Below are positions 7,442 through 12,040 of a DNA stretch of 12,040 nucleotides, one piece after another. Both the position numbers and the translations under genes were made by a program. Below the pieces are notes generated by a model. The model was not told where the DNA came from and made no database searches. It was given only the letters and a program-made list of their open reading frames with translations. Position 1 is the stretch's first letter. Each line of letters begins with the position of its first letter. Source of the stretch: an uncultured Cellvibrio sp. (GTDB taxonomy: Bacteria > Pseudomonadota > Gammaproteobacteria > Pseudomonadales > Cellvibrionaceae); contig CAMPIG010000100.1 of assembly GCA_946886255.1 (NCBI GenBank), forward strand, positions 1 to 12,040, read 5' to 3'.

Positions 7442-8215
7442 TTAATTGCAGAGAGTGCGACCGCCGTCTACAGTGATGATTTGGCCGGTGATGTAGGGCG
7501 CATCCTGAATCAGGAACTTGACGGTTCGGGCAATATCCTCAGGGCTGCCGCTGCGCGCCAGCGGAATTTTTTGCAGGATGTCCTGTTGCTTTGATTCATC
7601 CAGTGCATTTTCTTGCTCTGGCCAAAGTATGGCCCCCGGTGCAATGCCGTTGACCCGCACCCGGGGGGCGAGTTCCCGCGCAAGGGATTTGGTGAGCATC
7701 ACATTGCCCGCTTTGGCAGCACAGTAAATCGGATGCTGCTTGAGTGGACGGTCAGCATGAATGTCGGCAATGTTAATGATGCAACCCTCTCGTTGCTGCA
7801 ATTCCGTCGCAAATGCCTGGGCGAGAAAAAACGGTGCTTTCAGGTTGCTGTTCATCAAATCATTCCACTGGGATTCACTGGCATCCGCTAGCGGCGTCGG
7901 AAAAAAGCTGGAAGCGTTATTAACTAATACATCAAGGCGCTGCCATTGCTGTAAAACCTTGTAAGCCAGTTGTTGGATCTCTGCGAGATGGTTTAAATCT
8001 GCCGTGAGTGCAATCGCTGAGTTTGGGTGTTGTTGGTTCAGCCTGTCCACGAGTGACTGGGCATCAACAGTCGAGTGGCGATAATGCAGCACAATGTTGT
8101 AGCCAGTGTTATGCAAGGTTTCGACAATTGCCGCACCGATGCGCCGCGCACCACCGGTTATTAACGCCACCGGTCGTGAAGGCGAACTTGGCTGTGTGGA
8201 TGAATGATCTTGCAT
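7442..8215 (-). CDS. Pteridine reductase (PTR1-type SDR)
   Basis: A 257-residue NADPH-dependent short-chain dehydrogenase/reductase expected to reduce oxidised or dihydropterins, possibly dihydromonapterin or dihydrofolate. The cofactor loop is the arginine-containing TGGARRIG (T20-G27) found in pteridine reductases instead of TGxxxGxG. The NNASSFFPTPL segment (99-109) closely resembles Leishmania PTR1. The catalytic Ser of ordinary SDRs is replaced by Asp: D151, Y164 and K168 keep the 13- and 4-residue spacing of the PTR1 triad D181/Y194/K198. The C-terminal YITGQIITVDGGRTL is typical SDR. It starts 6 nt after the cca stop with no good Shine-Dalgarno, suggesting coupled translation. FolB and FolK are encoded 3 kb away on the other strand, which supports a pterin role. 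FolM-like is the closest functional label. Confidence 0.9.
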   Translation of the reverse strand: MQDHSSTQPSSPSRPVALITGGARRIGAAIVETLHNTGYNIVLHYRHSTVDAQSLVDRLNQQHPNSAIALTADLNHLAEIQQLAYKVLQQWQRLDVLVNNASSFFPTPLADASESQWNDLMNSNLKAPFFLAQAFATELQQREGCIINIADIHADRPLKQHPIYCAAKAGNVMLTKSLARELAPRVRVNGIAPGAILWPEQENALDESKQQDILQKIPLARSGSPEDIARTVKFLIQDAPYITGQIITVDGGRTLCN

Positions 8216-8221
8216 AATTTT

Positions 8222-9442
8222 TTAGTCTTTTATCTGGCTGCGTATGTCATAAATTTTGGCTAACCGTTGTTGATCCAGCTCGTCGCCAAAGGCTTTGCCT
8301 GTTAAACCTTTTTCTGCAATGGCTTTGAGATTAATCGACTGACAAACCTGTAGAATCCCGCGTAAATAATTCGCTTGTGGATAATTCGACAAGGTGGCAT
8401 TGTCGCTGCGCGCAATCGCTTCGCAACATAATAAAAAATTTTCGAAACGTTGCGGACGCCGAAAAGCGTCGGTGCGAACCAATAAGTTCAATAATGTTTC
8501 CGGAGATTGGTCGCGCGCGTTATGGCAGAGAGGGTGAAATTCTGCCACGATTAAAGCCAATTCCCGATAATCTTTCGGTGCTGCGATGCGTTCGCAAATG
8601 TGGTGTATTGCAGACGATTTGCGTAAGTCATTGTCAGCACCTGCGCCGCTCTGCGCATTCAAGGAATGTAATAACGTGGCAAAGCGAACGATGGTTTCGG
8701 GACTGAGTTGACTGGCCTGTTGCAAACTCAGCAATGTATGCGAACCGGCATTACTATCACCTTGCTGGGCATTGTTAGCACCTTGGTGGATAGGTACAGC
8801 AAACAATCGATTCAGCTCAGGCAGGACTCGTGCGAGAGCGCCGCAATCGCGTAGCACCTGAATAAAAATATCGGGCGACCTTTCACCCAGTGCGCGTTGC
8901 ATCTCCTTCCAGACCCGCTCCGCCACCAAGTGGTCTACCTCACCGCTGACAACCATCGCATGCATCAACGCCAGGGTTTCTTGTGCAACCCGAAATCCCA
9001 GGTGGTGATAACGTGCAGCAAAACGGGCGATGCGCAGAACGCGTACAGGATCTTCCGCAAAGGCGGGGGAAACGTGACGCAGGATCTTTTGCTCCAGGTC
9101 TTGCCGGCCATTGTAGGGATCAATGATATTGCCTTGCTCGTCCTCAGCGATGGCGTTGATGGTGAGATCCCGTCGGCGCAGATCCTCTTCCAGTGTAATG
9201 TCTTCCGCGCAATAAAATGTAAAGCCAGAGTAACCGTGACCGGTTTTACGTTCTGTGCGCGCCAGCGCATATTCTTCGCGAGTTTGTGGGTGCAGGAAGA
9301 CCGGGAAGTCTTTGCCAACGGGTACGAAGCCTTGCTCTTCCATGATCTGCGGGTTGGCTCCGACTACGACCCAATCTTTTTCGCTGGAAGGGTAGCCGAG
9401 TAATTTGTCACGGACGGCGCCGCCGACCAAAAACGTTTTCAT
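8222..9442 (-). CDS. cca: CCA tRNA nucleotidyltransferase
   Basis: Cca adds or repairs the 3'-terminal CCA of tRNAs without a nucleic acid template. The 406-residue protein aligns by eye with E. coli Cca (412). It has FLVGGAVRDKLLGYPSSEKDW with catalytic E21/D23 (Glu in place of the first Asp, which I recall as normal in pseudomonad Cca), RTERKTGHGYSGFTF, RRRDLTINAIAED (about 89-101), the nucleotide-template motif EDPVRVLRIARFAARY (E130, D131, R134), and ERVWKE. In the C-terminal domain, the HD metal site of the E. coli enzyme (FATLCHDLGKG) reads FATLLHSLNAQS: H259 stays but Asp becomes S260, and the HHGH motif downstream is missing. CCA addition should be intact, while the metal-dependent phosphatase/phosphodiesterase activity is probably lost. 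The pteridine reductase gene follows 6 nt later. No clear Shine-Dalgarno precedes the ATG. Confidence 0.97.
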   Translation of the reverse strand: MKTFLVGGAVRDKLLGYPSSEKDWVVVGANPQIMEEQGFVPVGKDFPVFLHPQTREEYALARTERKTGHGYSGFTFYCAEDITLEEDLRRRDLTINAIAEDEQGNIIDPYNGRQDLEQKILRHVSPAFAEDPVRVLRIARFAARYHHLGFRVAQETLALMHAMVVSGEVDHLVAERVWKEMQRALGERSPDIFIQVLRDCGALARVLPELNRLFAVPIHQGANNAQQGDSNAGSHTLLSLQQASQLSPETIVRFATLLHSLNAQSGAGADNDLRKSSAIHHICERIAAPKDYRELALIVAEFHPLCHNARDQSPETLLNLLVRTDAFRRPQRFENFLLCCEAIARSDNATLSNYPQANYLRGILQVCQSINLKAIAEKGLTGKAFGDELDQQRLAKIYDIRSQIKD

Positions 9443-9488
9443 AGGGATTCAAGCTGCTAAACGTATGTGGAGCCAAACGCTGGCTCTT

Positions 9489-9494
9489 TCTATA
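9489..9494 (-). promoter_or_regulatory. Possible -10 element for cca
   Basis: On the minus strand TATAGA lies about 47 nt before the cca start codon, but no convincing -35 sits 16-18 nt further up. The leader it would make contains a 6-bp hairpin (GAGCCA/TGGCTC, 9470-9486). Weak call. Confidence 0.25.
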
Positions 9495-9536
9495 GGGTGT
9501 CGGGCCACTCTACTGTAAGTATCCGGGAAATCCTAG

Positions 9537-9565
9537 TTGTTATCCTTACCGCTTTCCTTTAAAGT
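9537..9565 (+). promoter_or_regulatory. Possible sigma-70 promoter of orphan unit
   Basis: TTGTTA (9537-9542, 4 of 6) and TAAAGT (9560-9565, 4 of 6) are spaced by 17 nt in the cca/permease intergenic region. Transcription would start near 9572 and end at the terminator at 9712-9746. The match alone is modest; the downstream terminator raises its interest. Confidence 0.35.
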
Positions 9566-9571
9566 CATTGC

Positions 9572-9746
9572 TCATTTCATTCATCATTTATTGAATATGT
9601 CTGTCATTAAATCCGTTCTACGAATTCGCGCGCTGCATGTCGCCCTTGGGGTGGCACGCGCGGTATCGTTTGCGGAGTTTGATGAATAGTAGTAGTTAAC
9701 ACTTTTTCAACAAAGGCCGCAGCGAGATCTCCCTGCGGCCTTTTTT
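9572..9746 (+). ncRNA. Candidate small RNA or tiny-ORF transcript
   Basis: This stretch of about 175 nt lies between a plausible promoter and a strong intrinsic terminator, and no annotated-size gene uses that terminator. A folded element occupies 9627-9662: CGCGCG pairs with CGCGCG, then after a 5-nt bulge TGTCGCCC pairs with GGGTGGCA (two G-U pairs) over a 3-nt loop. The same stretch contains a 30-codon frame (9597-9689) encoding a protein that begins MSVIKSVLRIRALHVALG and ends FAEFDE, without a Shine-Dalgarno. I do not recognise the RNA as 6S, RsmY/Z, CrcZ or tmRNA. Non-coding is favoured by the lack of a ribosome binding site and by the structure, but neither reading is proven. Confidence 0.35.
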
Positions 9747-9750
9747 ATTT
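9712..9750 (+). terminator. Strong intrinsic terminator
   Basis: A perfect 11-bp stem, AAAGGCCGCAG (9712-9722) with CTGCGGCCTTT (9733-9743), has a 10-nt loop and runs into TTTTTTATTTTT. It is oriented for plus-strand transcripts coming from within 9443-9711, where no sizeable gene is present. Confidence 0.9.
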
Positions 9751-9779
9751 TTGATAAGAAATTCCCGGGGCCAGCTAAT
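9751..9779 (+). promoter_or_regulatory. Possible promoter of EamA permease gene
   Basis: TTGATA (9751-9756, 5 of 6) and GCTAAT (9774-9779, 4 of 6) are 17 nt apart, directly after the terminator tail. The start would be near 9787, leaving a leader of about 25 nt to the GTG start at 9812. Confidence 0.4.
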
Positions 9780-9811
9780 CGCGTCGCTGCATAATGATAA
9801 GGAGCTTTATC

Positions 9812-10753
9812 GTGGCAGTTTTTTTGGCGTATGTTTTGATGGTGCTCATCTGGGCAACAACCCCCTTGGCTATTCAATGGAGTAGCGACAGTATCAGTTT
9901 TATTTCGGCTGCCCTGTCGCGCATGATGATCGCCGTGGCATTTGCATTACCGATTTTATTAGCGCTCCGTCGGCGGCTGTTCTCGCCCGGCGCCTGGAAA
10001 GTTTATCTGGCCGGTTCCATCGGCATTTTTCCCAATATGCCGGTGGTGTACTGGTCGGCCCAATTTATTCCGTCGGGATTGGTGGCGGTGATTTTCGCTA
10101 TGTCGCCCTTCGTTACCGGGGTGCTGTCGTTGTTGATCCTGCGTGAAAATCCTTTCACGGTGCGGCGAGTTTTGGCTTTGATTATGGCGCTGGCAGGTTT
10201 GTCGGTTATTTTTTACGGCCAGTTGCGCATTGATCATCAGGGGCTCTACGGCATTGGTGGCATCCTGTTGTCCTGTGTGCTGTTCAGCTTCAGCAGTGTC
10301 TGGATGAAACGCCTTAATGAAAACACAGAAGCGTTTGCGCAAATGACGGGCTCATTATTGTTTTCATTGCCCGGCTTGGTATTCACCTGGTGGTGGCTGG
10401 ATGGTCAGTTACCCGCAAGTATGTCGGATAAAACCCTGGGCGCAGTGGCTTATCTGGCGATCTTCGGTTCGCTATTAGGTTATACGCTGTTTTTCTTTAT
10501 CCTGAAGCGCTTGTCCGCCAGTGTGGTGTCGCTGGTCACCCTGATGACGCCGCTTCTGGCGCTGTTGCTTGGTGTCTGGATCGCCGATGAGCGCTTTACC
10601 TTTCAGCTATTACTTGGCGCGGGTATGGTGATCCTGGCACTGCTGTTGTACATCGACACAGGATTGGTCCGACTATATAAAACATGCTCCAGTGCGATAA
10701 GTCGGTTGTGGGGCGAGATGTTTGCCCGTCAACCGCCTGCACAATTGCCTTGA
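9812..10753 (+). CDS. EamA-family (DMT) permease
   Basis: An inner-membrane transporter of the drug/metabolite superfamily, 313 residues from the chosen GTG start. About ten hydrophobic helices are visible as two repeats of the EamA unit. The first repeat runs from the N-terminus (FLAYVLMVLIWATTPLAI) through VIFAMSPFVTGVLSLLILRE. The second starts near GIGGILLSCVLFSFSSVWMKRL and includes AIFGSLLGYTLFFFILKRL and a final hydrophobic helix, followed by a short basic, proline-containing tail. Substrates of this family range from amino acids to metabolites and cannot be predicted here. The start is GTG at 9812 because AAGGAG (9799-9804) sits 7 nt before it; the in-frame ATG at 9794 would put that motif inside the gene and has no Shine-Dalgarno. 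It appears monocistronic. Confidence 0.9.
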   Translation: MAVFLAYVLMVLIWATTPLAIQWSSDSISFISAALSRMMIAVAFALPILLALRRRLFSPGAWKVYLAGSIGIFPNMPVVYWSAQFIPSGLVAVIFAMSPFVTGVLSLLILRENPFTVRRVLALIMALAGLSVIFYGQLRIDHQGLYGIGGILLSCVLFSFSSVWMKRLNENTEAFAQMTGSLLFSLPGLVFTWWWLDGQLPASMSDKTLGAVAYLAIFGSLLGYTLFFFILKRLSASVVSLVTLMTPLLALLLGVWIADERFTFQLLLGAGMVILALLLYIDTGLVRLYKTCSSAISRLWGEMFARQPPAQLP

Positions 10754-10760
10754 GATCAAA

Positions 10761-10780
10761 TGCCCGACTTCGGTCGGGCA
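10761..10780 (+). terminator. UUCG-capped hairpin after permease gene
   Basis: TGCCCGAC and GTCGGGCA form a perfect 8-bp stem around a TTCG loop closed by C-G, the extra-stable tetraloop type, 7 nt after the permease stop. No T-run follows (GTCTCCTCC), so it may protect the mRNA 3' end or terminate inefficiently. A second, weaker stem (ATGCC/GGCAT, 10812-10841) followed by TTCTGTCAATTTTT could be the actual end. Confidence 0.5.
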
Positions 10781-10938
10781 GTCTCCTCCAACCCACGCGA
10801 TTTTGTGCGCGATGCCAGTGTTTTAGCCTGTTAAACGGCATTTCTGTCAATTTTTATAGCTTTTTCGCCAGCCTTTATTGTTGAGCTCATCTTTTTGCCC
10901 GAAATTGGTGCTTTGCACCTGTGATGCAATCGATTTTA

Positions 10939-10955
10939 TGCACCATTGTTGTGCT
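10939..10955 (+). promoter_or_regulatory. Predicted NtrC binding site
   Basis: TGCACCATTGTTGTGCT matches the NtrC dyad TGCACCA-N3-TGGTGCA at 12 of 14 defined positions with correct 17-nt length. Its centre is about 110 bp upstream of the predicted sigma-54 start, close to where E. coli glnA has an enhancer site (-108). Extra half-sites occur upstream: TGGTGC at 10906-10911 and TGCACC at 10914-10919. The match is by eye. Confidence 0.55.
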
Positions 10956-10998
10956 CCGTAGTGTTTTTTCTGTGGTATGCCATCTTGTATTCATCCTC

Positions 10999-11011
10999 TA
11001 TCTTTTTGATT
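10999..11011 (-). promoter_or_regulatory. Possible IHF binding site
   Basis: TATCTTTTTGATT matches the reverse complement of the IHF consensus (YAA-N4-TTGATW) at 8 of 9 defined positions. It lies between the NtrC-like site and the sigma-54 promoter, where IHF commonly bends DNA so the activator can reach polymerase. The short consensus occurs by chance in AT-rich DNA, so position is the main support. Confidence 0.35.
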
Positions 11012-11029
11012 TACATATAAAAAACAAAG

Positions 11030-11046
11030 TTGGCTTGGTAACTGCA
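11030..11046 (+). promoter_or_regulatory. Predicted sigma-54 (RpoN) promoter of porin gene
   Basis: TTGGCTTGGTAACTGCA has the invariant GG (11032-11033) and GC (11044-11045) exactly 10 nt apart and matches TTGGCACG-N4-TTGCA at 10 of 13 defined positions. The start would be near 11057, with a leader of about 81 nt. Confidence 0.65.
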
Positions 11047-11137
11047 ATATTTGGCGCAAGCTAGTTCGGAATCATATCGACAGCTGCCTCAATAAAGAAA
11101 CAGCTTTACCAATACCTAAAACCTAGAGGAAGAACTC

Positions 11138-11827
11138 ATGAAGATGAAACAAAAATTTTTAGCTGGTGCTATTGCTCTTACAGCTCTGGCTTCTACTGCT
11201 GTAATCCCGGCTGCCAATGCAGTTGAGGTTTCTGCATCGGTAGGTGCTTCTAACATGTACTACTGGCGTGGTTATGACCTGGGCGGCAGCGCTGCGATCA
11301 TTGGTGACGTCAATGTCAGCTCCAATGGTTTCTTCGCAGGTGTGTGGGCGTCATCTGGTGATGAAGTATTGGGTAGTGAATATGACATCTACGCTGGATA
11401 TTCAGGTAGCGCCGGTGATTTTAGTTACGGTGTAAGTTTTGTTTCTTACATTTATCCCAATCCTCAATCAGGTGATGTTGCCGAGCCAGTTAGCCCTGGC
11501 GATTACGTTGAGGTCGTTCCGTTTATTGGCTTTGGTCCATTCAAAGTCACCTACTATGATGCGATCAATGCCGATCATGATTCATTCTCTGAAGATTACA
11601 GTTATGTAACTGCCGAACTGAATTTCGAGAAATTTGGCCTTAAGTACGGTCAGCATATGCTTGATGATGCTGGTTCAGGCAGCATTGATGGCGTGTCTCA
11701 CATCGACGCTACCTACAAATTCAACGACAAATTGAGTTTCACGCTGGGTCAAGTCGTTGATGACAACGATGGTGGTGCTCCAGACGAAACCAACTTTGTT
11801 GTAACCCTGTCTCTGCCGATCGAATAA
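11138..11827 (+). CDS. TorF/Gcw_chp-family putative outer-membrane porin
   Basis: A 229-residue exported protein. Residues 1-28 are a clear Sec signal peptide (basic MKMKQK, hydrophobic core, small-residue AANA before the likely cleavage). The mature part begins VEVSASVGASNMYYWRGYDL, the family-type first strand followed by the WRG motif. It continues as alternating aromatic and glycine-rich amphipathic strands (FFAGVWASS, YDIYAGYSGS, FSYGVSFVSYIY, KFGLKYGQHML, KLSFTLGQVV), ending in VVTLSLPIE. This fits a small outer-membrane beta-barrel of the TIGR02001 (Gcw_chp, TorF) type. Its cargo is unknown. Members are, from memory, often encoded next to glnK-amtB, which agrees with the sigma-54/NtrC-type sites upstream here, although glnK does not start right after it. 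GAGGA lies 7 nt before the ATG, and a terminator follows, so it is probably a single-gene unit. Confidence 0.85.
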   Translation: MKMKQKFLAGAIALTALASTAVIPAANAVEVSASVGASNMYYWRGYDLGGSAAIIGDVNVSSNGFFAGVWASSGDEVLGSEYDIYAGYSGSAGDFSYGVSFVSYIYPNPQSGDVAEPVSPGDYVEVVPFIGFGPFKVTYYDAINADHDSFSEDYSYVTAELNFEKFGLKYGQHMLDDAGSGSIDGVSHIDATYKFNDKLSFTLGQVVDDNDGGAPDETNFVVTLSLPIE

Positions 11828-11852
11828 GTTTAGCTTATTTATATTGTGTATT

Positions 11853-11884
11853 AAGGCAAGCGCAAGCTTGCCTTTCTTATTTCT
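11853..11884 (+). terminator. Intrinsic terminator of porin gene
   Basis: A perfect 9-bp stem, AAGGCAAGC (11853-11861) with GCTTGCCTT (11866-11874), is capped by a GCAA (GNRA) tetraloop and followed by TCTTATTTCT. It lies 25 nt after the porin stop codon. Confidence 0.8.
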
Positions 11885-12008
11885 GCAACGCGAATAGCTT
11901 TCTCTTTTTATTTTTCCTGTGAACATCCTTTGTTAAATCAGTATGATGAGCACCTTCCAAGGCTGTTATCCATCTGACATTTATTATTCAAGGGACACAG
12001 GAATCAAG

Positions 12009-12040
12009 ATGACTTCATCCCAGCAGCGGGCTGATCGCCC
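12009..12040 (+). CDS. Start of unidentified gene (5' end only)
   Basis: An ATG preceded by AGGA (11999-12002) with a 6-nt spacer opens a frame reading MTSSQQRADRP up to the window edge. Ten codons are too few to identify it. It does not start like GlnK (MKLI...) or a signal peptide; the polar start suggests a cytosolic protein or a flexible N-terminal tail. It follows the porin terminator and so probably has its own promoter within 11885-12008, where I see no convincing -35/-10 pair. Confidence 0.5.
   Translation, partial: MTSSQQRADR

Larger units (their letters stand above)
10781..11137. other. Long gene-free regulatory region before porin gene
   Basis: This AT-rich stretch has no credible coding frame. 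Reading left to right it holds a weak hairpin (10812-10841), clustered GGTGC/GCACC half-sites (10906-10955), an IHF-like site (10999-11011), a sigma-54 promoter (11030-11046) and a leader of about 80 nt with a GAGGA Shine-Dalgarno (11126-11130) 7 nt before the porin ATG. Confidence 0.7.

Noticed and set aside
8897..9403. 168-codon plus-strand open frame opposite cca
   Set aside because: It is antisense to the conserved catalytic half of cca, whose motifs are unmistakable; the protein read has no coherent features.
8222..9442. Glu at position 21 of Cca in place of the first catalytic Asp
   Set aside because: Considered as evidence of an inactive enzyme, but I recall E-x-D in pseudomonad Cca proteins and Glu can bind the metal, so it is likely a normal variant.
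9470..9486. GAGCCA/TGGCTC hairpin followed by TTTC as a plus-strand terminator
   Set aside because: The stem is only 6 bp, the T-run is short, and no plus-strand gene precedes it. It is more likely an incidental fold in the cca leader.
10914..10930. TGCACCTGTGATGCAAT as a second full NtrC site
   Set aside because: The left half is good but the right half does not match the GGTGCA half-site and the dyad spacing is 2 nt short. It is recorded only as an extra half-site.
1..12040. Mobile element, prophage, CRISPR array or tRNA gene
   Set aside because: No transposase, integrase, spaced direct repeats, terminal inverted repeats or tRNA-like cloverleaf was seen; the genes are core functions with even composition.

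Overview
The window comes from a gammaproteobacterial chromosome. The gene set and protein style suggest the Cellvibrionales/Pseudomonas side of the class, possibly Cellvibrio, but no taxonomic marker was compared. Composition is moderate in GC and mostly even, all main genes look intact, and I see no transposase, integrase, tRNA, rRNA or CRISPR array. It is mostly core chromosome with a less conserved right end.

Layout. (1) Positions 1-2710, minus strand: the macromolecular-synthesis operon in transcription order rpsU (S21), a GatB/YqeY-like gene, and dnaG (3' end beyond the left edge). Both gene junctions carry perfect hairpins. (2) Positions 2902-4817, plus strand: tsaD, folB and folK, packed with a 3-nt gap and a 4-nt overlap. 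This unit makes the tRNA t6A modification and two consecutive steps of folate synthesis. (3) Positions 4843-9442, minus strand: cca and a PTR1-type pteridine reductase 6 nt apart, then after 121 nt an RLAN-type RimK-like ATP-grasp ligase and a CorA-family transporter 18 nt apart. (4) Positions 9443-9811: a gene-free stretch with a strong plus-strand terminator, a possible promoter and a folded segment, which together look like an unannotated small RNA or tiny-ORF gene. (5) Positions 9812-10753: an EamA/DMT permease, with a GTG start preferred on Shine-Dalgarno evidence. (6) Positions 10754-11137: a long regulatory region with a canonical-spacing sigma-54 promoter, an IHF-like site and an NtrC-like site about 110 bp upstream of the predicted transcription start. 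It precedes a TorF/Gcw_chp-type outer-membrane protein with its own terminator. (7) From 12009: the first codons of an unidentified plus-strand gene.

How the genes work together. Pterin/folate chemistry recurs (folB, folK, pteridine reductase), as do tRNA maturation and translation (tsaD, cca, rpsU). The most interesting points are the predicted nitrogen-responsive (sigma-54/NtrC) control of the putative porin, the orphan transcription unit at about 9537-9750, the Cca protein whose C-terminal HD metal site appears destroyed, and the RLAN-RimK ligase of unknown substrate paired with CorA. All calls come from reading the sequence; no database search was run.
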